Made by a program: the position numbers and the translations under genes. Under the pieces are notes generated by a model. It worked only from the letters and a program-made list of their open reading frames with translations, was not told where the DNA came from and searched no databases. A DNA stretch of 64,000 nucleotides from Leucocoprinus leucothites (lineage: Eukaryota; Basidiomycota; Agaricomycetes; Agaricales; Agaricaceae): contig JAACJO010000010.1 of NCBI GenBank assembly GCA_013368445.1, positions 1,488,001-1,552,000 on the forward strand, given 5' to 3'. Shown here piece by piece: positions 22,590 to 35,010 of the stretch (positions within the stretch are counted from its first letter, which is position 1; every line of letters begins with the position of its first letter).

Positions 22590-25500
22590 ATGTTAGAAAA
22601 CTTTCAACATGTTTCCATGAGGGGATACAAAGACAAATGGCTACTCAACTCAGGCGCATTATCACATTATACAAACAACATTCATGATTTTATACATTAT
22701 GAAGTATTTGATAAGCCCTTAACAGTATCAACAGCTGGAAAAGATATGCCTATACCAATACTAGGTTGGGGCACTGTACTCTTTAACACTGTTATACGAG
22801 TCAATGAAGCTAACATAGAAGAGCGACACATCACTCTTTCCCCTATCTTGTATATGAAAGGTGGTTCTTATCAATTGATATCTATTGCTAAGCTATGCTT
22901 TGATAGAATCACAGCAATAATTGATGGTGAAACAATGCAATTCGGAAAAGAAGGGGTCCACTTTCTTGAGGGATTTGCATTGAAACAAGAACAACCTAAC
23001 TTGCATTGGTTACATATGAAAATCATATGTAGCCAACATGTGGCATTAAATGTTGGACTTGCAAAAAACATATCATGGGAAGTGCTTCATCAGAGGATGG
23101 GTCATGCTTCAGATCAAGTCTTATGAAATGTACATGAAAATACTATCATAATCAACAACGTTGAAAGACCTACACTTGCAACACCAATATGTAAGGGTTG
23201 CATTGCAGGGAAAACTCCTCACTCCCATTACTCTGAGAATCCCACCAGGGCAAGTCAACCAATGGAATTAATCCATGCCAACTTAAAAGAGTATCCAACT
23301 TTATCGTATTATAAACATAAATATGTTTTGATGATGGTCGACAATTACTCTTCACATGCTTGGATTAGTTTATTAAAGAAGAAATCAGAAACAGCTGATT
23401 TGCTTCTTGCTTTCATTAATATGAACAAAATGCAAATAGGCCATAATACAAAAATCCTCCAAACCAATATGGGCAGAGAATTTACTTCAGCTCATTTAAA
23501 GCATTAGTTAGCCATAAATGGAACAACTCATGAAATGAGTGCACCACATGTACATGAACAGAGTGGTCATGCTGAACGCATGCACTAGACTCTTCATGAG
23601 AAAATGCAGGCGATGGCAAACATGCATGCATTCCTGATGGTTGGTGGAATTTTGCACTTCACCATGCAACACATGTTTACAATCAAACACCATTATCACA
23701 TTTGAATTGGAGGACACCATCTGAGATGATCTCTGGTGGAAAGCCACTGATTAATCACTTAAAGGTGTTTGGTTGTGGAGCACATGTTTTCCTACCTGAT
23801 GAAGTTAGGAATAACACTCTCAGTTCCAAAACAGAATATATGATCCATTTAAGATGCACCCTTGATAAAAAGAATTACCTATTCATGCATATGCATAATA
23901 ATACAGTATTCACAGGAAATCAAGCTATATTCATAGAAAGTCATTTTCCAAAGTGTAAAGAATCCGAGACACCTATAACAGTCTTAGGATCTTCTGAGGG
24001 TGTATGGGCTCATCATCCCTTACCTGCTGTCCCAGGGAATGGCAATAGCTCTTCCTATGACCCTTTGGATTATTATCTTGACCCTCACAGGAATAGTTCA
24101 TCTTCCTCTGATGATCTAAGTCCTAAATCTCCAAAGTCTTCTGACTCCGATAAGAGAGGAAAGAGACCTCAATGCAGTTCTAGTATATTTGCTCCAAGAC
24201 CCAACAGGAGTCCCATCAGCAAGCCTGAATTCATTCAGGGTTCTAGCACTAAGCATGAGAATAAGCCTCTTATGTCTAGACAGTGAACTCCATACCCCCC
24301 TCGATCCATACAAATCAAGGAGGAGAGTGAATCTGAGGTCAAAATACCTGAACAAACACCACACAATGATCAATCTGATTATGATGATCATCTGTCATAC
24401 ACAGATGAGGAAGAAATGCGAGACTTAAATGAACATCTAAGAAGCATAAGCTTGCATTCCACAGATGATCTGAGATCTCCTGGAAATAGATCACAATCTA
24501 GAGCCCTTCAGTTACTCTCGATTGCCTTCTCCATATGACTTTTCAAGGTACAAAGATCCCCCTCAGGAGTATACTCCTGAGACTGGTGATTCAGACAGAC
24601 TACCTCATTCCTCTAAATGAAGACTTCTTGAATATTCGATGCGACAATCTCACAGAGAAGTAGTACAAGAATCTCCTTCAAGAAAGCACAACTGGAGTCA
24701 ATTAGACAAAAGTTTATCTGATTGCCAACATAAACAGCGAAAAGAAAACATATATGAATGGGTGAACCTTAAAAATTACCCATCATATGTACTGCCTCCA
24801 GAAGATCCTTTAACAGTGGTTAGATGCACATTTAGAAGGGCAGACCCTCTTCTTGAAAAATTAAATTAACTACAGGATCAGCCTTCTCTGATCAGAGTTC
24901 TACCAGAAAGACCTTAATGAAATAGGAAACCCCCTTTTCATGAAGGTAACATATATAGAGAAAGAGAACATCCAGTCCAAGCTCTTATAAATAGAAGTCT
25001 CATATTCTTCATATTCAAAGACAGAGAAGCTGTGACTTCAACAGAGCAACACAAAATAGGACAACAGATCAAAATCCTTCACAAAGTACTCCTGATATTA
25101 ATCAAGGAGGCAATAGAAGTCCGATGAATATTAGCAAAAATAATAATGCTGAATTGGCTCTGGCGGCTCATCTTAGCAAACTTTGCAAAGAAGAAGGGGT
25201 ACAATTTATCAATTATCTATGTGCTTGCAAAGTTGAAGATGATTTAACTCTGAAAAAGTTCTCAGACTTAGCAAGACTTCCTCCAGACATTTCTAAACAA
25301 TGGATGGAAGCATGCATGGAAGAATTGAACATGTTGGAAAATAGAAAGGTGTATTCTATTACTAAACTTCCGGAAGGAAGAAAAGTGATCAAAAATCGAT
25401 GGGTATTTACTCCTAAATCAGATGGGCAAAAATGTGCTCAACTGGTTGCCAAAGGATTTTCCCAGGTAGAGGGAATAGACTTTGACAAACTCTTTAGTCT

Positions 25501-26817
25501 GGTAGTCCAATATGAGATGACTTGTCTCATATTTGCACTTGCAGCCCTTCACAACTGGGACATGTTTGGCCTAGATGTGAAGACTGCATATCTTTACGGA
25601 TAACTCAATGAAGAGATATACAAGGAGATGCCTGAAGGTTTCAAAATGAAATTGGCACCTCTAGCAAGTGTTCTTAAATTGGAATGGTCACTTTATGGAC
25701 TAAAGCAGTCTAGACGACAATGGTGCATTGAACTTTCTTCCTACATGGAAGAATTGGGCTTTACACATTCTACCATTGATGCTGGAGTATACTACATGCA
25801 TGATGAATTGACAAATCAGTTGATCATTGCCCTAGTATACAGTATATTGATGACACTAAGTTCATAGGACCAAAAGGTTCTAAACTTCTTGCTGAAAAAA
25901 AAGCAGCATTTATGAAGAAATGGGAATGTTGTGACTTAGGACCTGATGCAGAGTTCCTAGGAATGACTATTGTTTGCAATTGAAAAAAGCTAGAGCTTTC
26001 AATAGATCAAACTGTTTATCTAAAGAAAATCCTAGAGCGATTTGAAGTGTCTGGATATGAAGAAACTCCATTTCCTCATGGATATATCTTTGTGAAAAAT
26101 ACAGAACAAGCAAGTCCCAAGTTCACAAATGCTTATCAGCAATTAGTGGTATTGATCATGTATTTGATGATTGGTATGAGACCAGACATTGGTTTTGCTA
26201 CTGTTAAATTATCACAACACATGACTAACCCTTCCGCTGCTCATTATAGAGCAGACATGCACTTACTTTGATATTTGAATTGAACACAGAAGTATAATAT
26301 CACATATACATCTTCTGGAGTTCAGTTCAAAAATAATAAACCAATTATCAATGTACAAGCATATTCAGACTTGGATTGGGCCCAAGATCCAGATACTTGA
26401 TTGAGCATAACAGGCAATATTGTGTTGATAGGGAATGCACCAATTTCTTGGTCTTCTCGAAGATAGAAGTCTGTTGCAACATCTTCTACTGAAGCTGAAT
26501 ATATGGCAATATCCAATACAGGTAAACAACTTGTTTGGATATCCAATCTCTTATGAGAGGTTGGGATAATGATTGATCCTCCTATTTTATTTGGAGACAA
26601 CATGGGTTCAAAGTTTTGGGCCAAAAACCCAGTAACTGAGAAATGTTCTAAACATGTTGATATTCATTATCATGTCATAAGGCAATGGATCACACAAGGG
26701 AAACTTGTGATAGATTTTATCAAAGGGAAAAATGACCCTGCTAACTTACTTACAAAAAATCTGGATCAAATTCTCTTTAAACAATTCTTACCTGACTATG
26801 GTTTAAGGTTTCTCTGA
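22590..26817 (+). pseudogene. Copia element Y pol (protease-integrase-RT-RNase H)
   Basis: The protease box reads WLLNSGALSHY (the catalytic Asp of DSGA is Asn). A GAG-pre-integrase HxxxGH...CxxC segment (LHQRMGHAS, CKGCIAGKTPHS) precedes the integrase (MMVDNYSSHAWI). The RT shows NRWVFTPK, LDVKTAYLYG, SLYGLKQS and a YIDDTKFIGPKGSK box that now lies in a shifted frame near 25,845. RNase H has YSDLDWA, SSTEAEYMA and KHVDIHYH, ending at 26,817. At least ten stops and frameshifts are visible, so it is inactive. Confidence 0.88.
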
Positions 26818-27082
26818 GCTTTGAGCAAGGAGGAGTGTCGCGAAAGTACTAGATGCTCTAATGAAGTACCCTATGGGCTTGCCCTTAGTGAGTGTGAGAA
26901 CCTTTCCAATGATTGCTCTCAGACTATTCTAGGATTGATTCCATCACGGATCAGTACTTATAGTTATGATCTGATCATTATGTCTTAATATATTTCATAA
27001 TATATAGTATGACTGTATATGATATCCATAGAGTAATAGTTAGTCAAAATGACTCTAGATGAAGCCATTCATGAGTCAGGAT

Positions 27083-27639
27083 TGTTAAGTGTGTAAACAC
27101 TACAGGTGGGGAGCCAACATCAGAGACCAGTAAAATAGAGATATGACAGAGGTGAGGTAGGAGCCAGTCATCAGATGCAGAAGTGGGTCGTGGCCTCAAC
27201 TGATATGTTGTGCTGACTACTGACACTTGACCCAGATTTCAGATGAGAGAAGAGAGCAGAGGATGAACAGAGAATAGAGAAAAGTAGTGTATCACTAAAT
27301 TGATTATCAGACTGAAGAATTCAAGTACAAAGTTGTGCTACTTATATATGATGTGGAATATAGGATTGGATAAGGAAAACAAGCAAAGTAGTAAACAGAG
27401 AAATAATCAAAGTGGAGTCCCCAAATTTCACAAGGCTAGAAGATATAAAATTTACTATTAAACAGTTGTCAGAAAATTTCAACAAGGCAGTATGAATTAA
27501 TGAAGTAGAAGATGTCAGAAAAGTCTGAAGGTGAAAGACTGACAAAACCAATATAGCCAATATGCGAAAGTGGATAGGAGTTCATGGAAATAATACCAAG
27601 TCTGAACTATGAGCCAGTCCTGAGGATCAGCTCATGACA
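27083..27639 (-). mobile_element. Solo LTR, family alpha, copy 3
   Basis: This 557-bp LTR is in reverse orientation, starting TGTTAAGTG and ending CTCATGACA on the plus strand. A perfect 5-bp duplication AGGAT lies at 27078-27082 and 27640-27644. It is inserted in the 3' LTR of Copia Y and is CpG-depleted relative to copy 1. Confidence 0.94.
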
Positions 27640-27949
27640 AGGATGACATACATGACCAGTAATGAGTCAGAATGACTCAGACACAGTCAGAATGATTATG
27701 ATACCATATTATGAGTCAATAGTATGCAATATGTTCTATGACTCAGTAGACATTATAGAAACATATAAAATACAAACTAGAATTCAGTGGTAGAATAAGT
27801 TTTACCAATTCTATTATGTACAACTAAACAACTATCATCATCATTGCTTCACTCAAACTCAACATTCTACACAACTTTACTCAGCTACCATTCTACACTG
27901 ATTACTCGCCATTACAACTGACAGAACTAGTGTTCTTATGAAGTGAGTG

Positions 27950-28173
27950 TGTTATAGCTTGCTCAGTCACTGTGCACTATGCTGTGTAGCAGTAATTACT
28001 GTTTCAACAATACTCATCTGTAGACACTGGTAAATGACTGAGAGTCAACACTGTGTCCACAGGCAAGATCCACATACTGTACATCACATGACCACTAACT
28101 AATCAAGTCTGTCTACATCATCAACTCTACATCTAATCACATCATCTAAGGACTGTCTGGAGCATCTCTAACA
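27950..28173 (-). mobile_element. LTR fragment, family beta-like
   Basis: Read on the minus strand from 28173 it starts TGTTAGAGATGCTC and shares CAGACAGTC, TAGAGTTGATG and TTGACTCTCAGTCATTTAC with the Copia X LTR at 20699-21000. The left end is uncertain (TGTTATAGC at 27,950 is one option), and no target duplication could be matched to the CAGAC on its right. It truncates family-3 fragment G2. Confidence 0.6.
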
Positions 28174-29574
28174 CAGACATGCTGAGCAAAGCCCTCATGA
28201 ATGAGTTCTAGCTGAGCAGGATTAGGAATGATGTTGGTCTGGAAGGACCAACTGCTGTAGGCAATGATACTGCTCTTGAGGTGAAGATGGTTCTTCTTCT
28301 TGGAGAGGTAATGGTTGACTTGGCACATTACCTTGTTGGGGTTCAACCACAATGAAGAATTGTCGGTTGTAAGGAGGACCGCCTTACAGGATGGCCCTTG
28401 CTTATGCAAGCAGAGGAGCTCGTCGGGGGAGAGGTGAGGAAAGGCATGAGCCAGGAGAACCAGGGACAAGTCCCCAGAGCCCTGCTGGGCCTTCAGCACC
28501 ACATGGGAGGAAGAGGTTGCCACTGCCTGGGCAAAAGAGCATTTGGCAGGGGTCAACTTGGGATTGAGGGTAGCCTCCATCACAGGGATGTTGGCATACT
28601 TAGCAGGGTGCTTGCTCTTGTCAGCTGGCTTGGGAGGCACAGTGGAGGACCCCTGTCCAGCTGTCCTAGCCCTTGGGGGAGGGGCTGGGGCAGCAGCCTT
28701 AGGCACCTGGAGTACCGCAGGACTAGAGGAAGAGAGGAGAGGGGGTGCTGGCTGGGCAGGCACAAGAGCCTGCCCAGGACCAGGTGTCATATCCCTCATA
28801 TTGGTGTCTATGTCGCCCTGGGGGTTGACAAAGAGAGCATGGAGTGCCTTGGTGACTGTTCTCTAGTCATCAGGATCCTCAGGGTCAGCTGGCAGGTTGC
28901 CCCACTTAGGCTGAGAGAAGACTTTGGCCAGGGTAATGAACCTTGAGGCCATGTCCTGAAGAGAGGGAGTAGTTGATGGGGAGGAAAGATTCCAGCCCAG
29001 CCAGTTGGCAGCATTGGCAAAGGAGGTGCTGATCACTCCAGCATTGTCATCGACTGACAAACTGTCATCCAAACAAAGGGAGGACAGCCTGAAGGCTGTG
29101 AAAGAGTTCTCTCAACTGCCTTGCAACAGTGCGGAGATGTCAGAGACAGGCAGAGGTGGTCGAGAGTCTGTGAGGGTCAGAGAGAGTATCCATTGATGTA
29201 ATACTGAGCAGGAGCCTCTGAGGCTGGGTGGAGAGGCCGAGCATGACAAGGGGTGACTGCTGGGGGCAGCAGAGGCAGCCCTTGACCTGTGTTGGCCAGT
29301 GGGGATACATAGAGGATCCAGGGGAGCCTGGGGGGTATTCAAGAGAGGATCAGGGGAGAAGAGGGATGAGTAGCCCCCCCCTCCTGTCAGCATTGGTGGG
29401 GAATCCATAGACAATTCCACCAATCAGGCCCCATCATGGCCTTGGGTGTGACATAGGGGCATGTTATACTAGATTATGGACTAATCAGACTAGTAGATAC
29501 TGTTCAAGAACATTGAGGACAGTGATCAAGAGTGTGGGAAGAAAGCTTCCAGTTGGTGGTATGAGATCAAGAAG
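28174..29574 (-). pseudogene. Family-3 LINE fragment G2 (gag)
   Basis: This is the second copy of the family-3 gag, homologous to 18,272-20,244 of G1 without the solo LTR. From ATG 29423 (MVELSMDSPPMLTGGGG) one frame runs, with stops near 29,112 and 28,863, through MRDMTPGPGQALVPAQPAP to PNPAQLELIHEGFAQH at the LTR junction. The CCHC part and ORF2 are missing. Its right border, AAGAAG at 29,574, matches the same sequence at the border of G1. Confidence 0.8.
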
Positions 29575-29576
29575 CA

Positions 29577-31815
29577 ATGGTTGCTCCTCCAGTGGCTGAC
29601 ATTTTGTTGCCACTAAAACCTTTTACAGCTGGTGGAACTATGTTCTACCCTGTCAATGCTCCCCCTGTCATGCCCAAATCAGTGACCTCCTCCAAGGGAA
29701 AGAAGGAGCTCACCCTGAAGCATGCCTTTACCAACCTCTGGTCCTTCCTCACTTAGTTGGACACCATCAACTACACTGCTGAAATCATAGACCAGGATGC
29801 ACAGGCCATGGTTACCTGTTTAGCCAAGGCCTTGCATGCCATAGCCAGCAAGCTGAAGATGAGCAGCATGCTGATCACCTCAAACTCTCTCAATACCAAG
29901 GGCTGGGAGATATTTGCTGATTGTTTGGTGGGCTTTGGTTAGAGATTCTCAGCCAAAGCCTCCTCTAAAGCAATGTGTGTTGTCTACAAGGTGACCCATG
30001 GATCCACTGACTCAGTGGGTCCACATGACATTGACATGGGCTCCCCCAAAGTACTCACTTTACCACCCCCAGATAGTCAGCCTGCCCTGGCTTATCCTGC
30101 CCTGCTGCCCAAGCTGGTACCTTCAATGGCCCACACTAGTGGCAAAGAACCCACTCAAGCACCCCTTGCTCCTAAGGTTAGGTCTGATAGCTAAGCCTGG
30201 CGAGCACCCATCCCACCCTCAGTGGCTAAGAAGTCATTCACTGAGGTAGCCCATTCCCCAGCATCTGCAGCAGTGCTTATCAAGCTTGCCCAGTCCCACC
30301 CTACCCTTGAGCCTGATTGCATTGCTGCAATGCATCAGGCTGCCCTCCCTGATATGCCTTCTGCAAAGAAGCTGTGTATGACCATGTCAGGCCCCACCCA
30401 CTGTCAACTCTTCCTTGATTTCACTGGTGACACCAGTGAAATTACCTACCTCTATCACAAGACCATGCACCTTCTGAATGACTCCCTCACTTGTGTGAAG
30501 AGCTGCCTTTGTGTTGAGAACATTGCCCAGGCATACAACACCATATTGTTGTACACCAATACTGTCACCACTGACACTGATGTATTGGTGATCAAATCCT
30601 CCCTCTCTTTGGCCTTCACTGCCCCATTCAAGCTGAAGACCAAGCATCCCAGGTCCAGGTCTTACCTCAAGATCCTGGATGTCCTTTACTACATGAGTGG
30701 TAGCTGCACCACCCCACAACATGTCTCTAACTGCATGTGTTTGTCTCCCTTCAAGGAGACATTTGCTAACATCTCCTCTGTTGTTAAGCACACAAATGCT
30801 ACAGGTAGGAACCAATGTCTAGGACCGGATGGCAGAGGTGGGACAGAGGTAAGACAGAAGCCAATCGTCAAATGCCAGAAGCAGGTTGTGGCCTCAACTT
30901 ATATGTTGTGCCGACTACTGATGCTTGACCCAGATTTCAGACAAGGTAAGAGAGCAGAGGACAAATAGAGAGCAGAGGAAAAACTAGCATATCACTAAGT
31001 TGATTATCAGACTGAAGAATCCAAGTACAAAGTCGTGCTACTTATATACAATGTGGAATATAGGATCAGATAAGGAAAACAAGCAAAGTAGTAAATGGAG
31101 AAATAATCAAAGTGGAGTCCGCAAATTTTACAAGGCTAGAAGATATAAAATTTACTATTAAACGGTTGTCAGAAATTTTCAACAAGGCAGTATGAATTAA
31201 TAAAATGGAAGATGTCAGAATAAGTCCAAAGGTGAAAGACCAATAAAACCGGAAGTAACCAATATATGAGAATGGATAGGATTTCATGAAAATAATACCA
31301 AGTTTGAACCATCAGCCATTCTTGAGGACTGGCTTGTGACATGTGTGCACATCATGTGCAACTCTACCAAAGCCAACACTGCCACCATTTGGGTCAACCT
31401 TTGGGATTCTCAGTCCAGTGCTAATGTTAAGCACTTGGTCAGCAAATACCTCAACTTTGATGGTGTGCAGTCCATGATCAAGGCTGCACATGCTCACCCT
31501 GGGACCCCCCAGTGTCAACAATGCTGGCATTGGGGCCATGCTACCACCACCTGTTGCAACCGTGTGCTCAGGTGCTCACAATGTGGTGGGCCACACTAGT
31601 CTGAGAATTACTGCACTACCTCCTCCTGCTATAAGGGGTCGCTGAAGGCTAACACCCCTATTCAGCCTGCACTCACTGGGGAACCCTGTCCCTACATCAA
31701 GTGCATCAACTGTGGTAAGGAACATGCTGCAACTGACCACAAATGTGCCTTCTGGCACCACCACTTTGATCAGGATTGGCTGCAAAGTCATTCTGGTCCT
31801 GCTGGCTGGCCCTAG
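29577..31815 (+). pseudogene. Half-LINE H gag
   Basis: The reading frame starts MVAPPVADILLPLKPFTAGG (this ATG is only the first one after the truncation). It continues with AKKSFTEVAHSPAS, CQLFLDFTGDTSE and RSRSYLKILDVLYY to the LTR, and after it with HIMCNSTKANTATIWVNLWD and knuckles CQQCWHWGHATTTCC, CSQCGGPH and CINCGKEHAATDHKC, ending at about 31,815. Stops lie near 29,756, 29,940, 30,192 and 31,598. Confidence 0.84.
30782..31341 (-). mobile_element. Solo LTR, family alpha, copy 4
   Basis: This 560-bp reverse copy starts TGTTAAGCAC and ends CTTGTGACA on the plus strand. Its flanks are TCTGT (30777-30781) and TGTGT (31342-31346), a 5-bp duplication with one substitution. Gag H resumes after it. 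It is CpG-poor. Confidence 0.92.
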
Positions 31816-32153
31816 GCCTAGGGGGAGCTCTCTAGTGCCAATGCATCGTCCCCCATCCATTGCCAGTTGCTGGGTGGGCCCTTATGAACCCCAAGACCTA
31901 CCACTTTCAGATGCAGTGATAATGGTACATGTCTCATCTCTCTGTAGTTTGTTATATACCTAGCCCCCCTTCTGCTGTCAACTCTAGTATTGTCTTGGAC
32001 AGGACTATTATATATTCTGGGCTGTATGCTCTTGCATAGTCAGTAGCGGTACTGGTTCCCTATAGTATGTAGTCAGGTGCAGACTGCTATCATGCACCAT
32101 GTTATAAATTTGGACCCCTTCAGAGTCCACTGATTTTTTTTTAAAAAAAAAAC

Positions 32154-32455
32154 CAGTTCCTGCTGTATCATGTTCTTCACATCAGCATAATTATGGTGGG
32201 CAAAGTGATGGTGCCAGAGTGAGAGGTCAGCAGGAAGTGCGGAGATGCTAAAAGCGGTCTCAGAAGCAATGGTAGTGCTATTGAGGACAGCAGAGTTGGT
32301 GGAATCAATGGAGGCAGTGAAGAGAGTCTCTTCCTTGAGTCTAAAGGCCATAGAGTAAGAAGATATGGATATATTGAATCCCTTATTTTGTGTGAGGTAT
32401 AGACAAGATAGGAGATTACTCTGGAGGTCTGGAACATGTAGTACACACAAAAATT
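32154..32455 (-). pseudogene. Copia element Z fragment (protease end / GAG-pre-integrase)
   Basis: The minus strand reads VEFLCVLHVPDLQSNLLSCL, then ADLSLWHHHFAHHNYADVKN. This is the region between Copia protease and integrase (VLxVPxLxxNLLS and LWHxxxxHxN). The half-LINE H tail abuts it on the left, and a half-LINE-type gag piece on the right. It is not the same copy as X or Y. Confidence 0.8.
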
Positions 32456-32597
32456 CGACCACTCCAGTGTCAGCATTGCTGGTGCTGGGGCCATTCTACC
32501 CTATTGTGCCATGCCCACGCATTGCAATGTGCTGTGTGTGGTGGTCATCATTGTACTGAGAATTATTTCACCCACTCAAGCTGCCGCAAGGGGAGTT
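32456..32597 (+). pseudogene. Half-LINE/family-2 gag zinc-knuckle fragment
   Basis: About 140 bp are homologous to the knuckle region of F (13,525-13,665): CCAGTGTCAGCATTGCTGG, then the GGxHCTEN segment and AAGGGGAG. It is cut at the right by the tail of LINE copy I. It may be the gag remnant of LINE J, whose RT follows beyond copy I. Confidence 0.65.
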
Positions 32598-33277
32598 TTC
32601 TTTTTTTTTTAAAAAAAAATCAATGAATTTATATAGCAGTGCCCAATTGCAGTCTGCTTTCAACTATATAATACAAACTGACAGTACACTACAGCAAGCC
32701 AGGGTACACAAAGCAGTTGAAGACCACTTAAGACAAAGACTATATATGATTAGTCCAGCAAAATAGAGAAGGCTTGACAGAGACTATAAAACAAGGCATT
32801 ACATGTAGAGATCAGACTCAAAGGAAAAGAAAAGAGAAGAAATGAGAGAGTAAAGTTCACCTTCATTTGGTTTGGTGGGCACAGGGGCTTGAAGCAATGG
32901 TGGACATGTGTCTTGGTTGGTGAAGGCAAAAGCAGCTAGGTTCTTTTTCAAGAACTTGATGAGGAACTCATACTGAGGAAAGGTGCATTGTACCCATTGA
33001 GTGTGGATAGGGTATAGGGGGCAATAGAGAAGAATGTGGTGTCATGTTTCAAATTGATGTCCACAACAACAGGAGATTGGCTCAAGAGGGAAGAACCTCT
33101 CACAATAAGTCCCAATAAGAGCATGGTTGAGGATGGCATGAGTCATTCAAGCACATAATGAGGTTGACTTGTTGGCTAGAGGGAGCCAGGTGCCTCCCTT
33201 AACATAGGTAGAGATAAGGAACTTGCAATTCTTTTTCAAGAGAAGGAAACCATTGCTGCAGTACTTCTTCTTCTGGT
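32598..33277 (-). mobile_element. LINE family 1, copy I (5'-truncated)
   Basis: This minus-strand element starts with its tail (T-run/A-run, ATCAATGAATTTATATAGCA) at 32,598, then 3' UTR and the ORF2 C-terminus (ESDL at about 32,815; ILNHAPIGTYCERFF-like frame with stops) up to the segment equivalent to 5,090 of copy A. No target duplication is obvious. The left flank is gag and the right flank is RT of LINE J, so insertion may have come with a deletion. Confidence 0.82.
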
Positions 33278-34784
33278 GACACACCCCTTAGACCCAAGAC
33301 CTACTGGAGGTACTTGGGCTTCTACTTTGATTGACAGCTCTCTTTTCAGGAGCATGTTTGCTATTATTCCACAAAGGCCATCTCCACCATTTGTGCAATG
33401 GGGATGTTGGGGAATTCTCTCAGGGGGCTTACTCCCAAGCAGAAGCATCTGCTTTATAGGTTGTGTGTTGTACCCATTGCAACATATGGCTATAGACTCT
33501 GGTATAATGAGTTCATGTAATGTAAAGCACACTTGGCCAGCCTTACCAAGATACAGTGTTATGCTACTCTTTGGATTATTGGTGCTTTCTGTACCTCTCC
33601 TACAGGTAGGGCTGAAGCCCTTGCAGGCCTCATCCCTGTTCACCTGCACCTCAAGAAGCTTGCCTTGTGGTCATCATTCCACATTGCAACCCTTTCTCAC
33701 ACCCACCCACTGAGATCCTTGGTGGGCAGGGGCACTTCAGCTGGCATGTCTATGCACTACCACCATCTTCTGAACCTTGGGAGAGTGGCTGACCACACCC
33801 AATCTTCTATTGTGGAGTCTGCCTCATAGCTCCCCCAGCTTACTGAGCACTTCAATGTGGATGCACTTGAGGCTTGCCCAGGACACTGACTCATGGACCA
33901 CTTTGCAGACAGGGTCATATTTGAGGAGGTTAACAGTGATCATGATGACACTGATAAACTCTGGGCCCTGGAATCTGTGTATGAACATGCCAGATCCAAT
34001 TCTAATTGTGTGACAGTGGCTACTGATGCATTGGTGCATACTGATCACACAGTCCAGGCAGTTGCCACTGTCTGCATCCTGCACTGGGATGAGCCACTTC
34101 AGCAGTTCCACTGTGCAGTGGTGAAGAGGCAGAAATGTGATTTTTAAGGTAATAAAGGGAATGTAGTCAGATAGTGAATGATAGGCAACAATAATAACAA
34201 TAACAACTAACACTCCTAAACTCAATGCAAGTTTGTGGGAGGTTAATCAATAAAGAAAGATGTTTTGTGAAAGCACAAAGGTTGAGAATGATAGATAATG
34301 GGAGTTGTCTGTAGACTGGATTTGTACTGGAATGACCAGTTTGCAAAAGGTACTTGATGATCCTTGTTATGCAATGCTGCACAACTACAAGTCCTTTATA
34401 ATGCAGAAGTGTAATAGACCAGTATTTGCAAATCATCACTTTCACTAACACTTGGCACTATCACAATACAACTGACACTGACTAGCACCACTCCTGGATA
34501 CTAGATGCAATATACAGCTTATAAGTCTTTTCCAGACTTCTTCATACTCTGAACTTATATGAATCTCACAGTAATGTTCTTTCTTGAAAGGTGTTTTCCA
34601 ATTCTTTAATGGTCTATGACTGAAGGATGCTCAGTACACTTTTTACTACTCACTCAGATATGTCATGTGGGACAGTCTCTAAGCATAGCCTTAGCAGGTG
34701 AGATTCCTTGCTAGACTATACACTTGAGAAAGGTTTATATTGGTTTTGCAAAAGTACTAAAGGAGTAATTACATGGATGACATA

Positions 34785-34998
34785 CAGTGGCTCAAAAAAC
34801 TGTCCCAATGTTTTCGCATTTTGGACATATTTGCTAATACCAGGGCAGATATATGGCCTAGCATCCTGAAAATATTCACACAGGTACCTTGACATATTGG
34901 GAGCATATATTCCCATGATCACATGACCTTGTCCATCAATGAATTATTAATGAATTATCGAAAATATCTACTCATTGGGACAGTTTTTTGACCCTCTG
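34785..34998 (+). repeat. Left TIR of Tc1 element O
   Basis: The outer 18-mer lies at 34793-34810, and its reverse complement CATTGGGACAGTTTTTTG at 34973-34990, so this single TIR can fold on itself. It matches the right TIR 36164-36377 in inverted orientation. Confidence 0.95.
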
Positions 34999-35010
34999 TT
35001 ATCTACCTAC

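Larger units (their letters stand above)
21286..27923 (+). mobile_element. Copia element Y (5' end lost), with nested solo LTR
   Basis: This decayed plus-strand Ty1/Copia element has a Cys-rich leader frame (21,286-22,560), protease, integrase, RT and RNase H to 26,817. A purine-rich AGCAAGGAGGAG tract and a 3' LTR follow, starting TGTCGCGAAAG at 26,836 and ending near ACTGACA at 27,923. The LTR is interrupted by a solo LTR (27,083-27,639); without it the LTR is about 526 bp. No matching 5' LTR is found upstream, so the left end is truncated or replaced. Confidence 0.85.
29575..32153 (+). mobile_element. Half-LINE H: gag-only element, 5'-truncated
   Basis: H has the same layout as E and F: gag, then a ~330-bp 3' UTR with AGACTGCTATCATGCACC...TTATAAAT, an imperfect TGGAC...GTCCA stem, CACTGATTTTTTTT and an A-run at 32,143-32,153, and no ORF2. 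It begins mid-gag, so it is 5'-truncated, head-to-head with the G2 border. A solo LTR (30,782-31,341) splits it. Confidence 0.83.
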
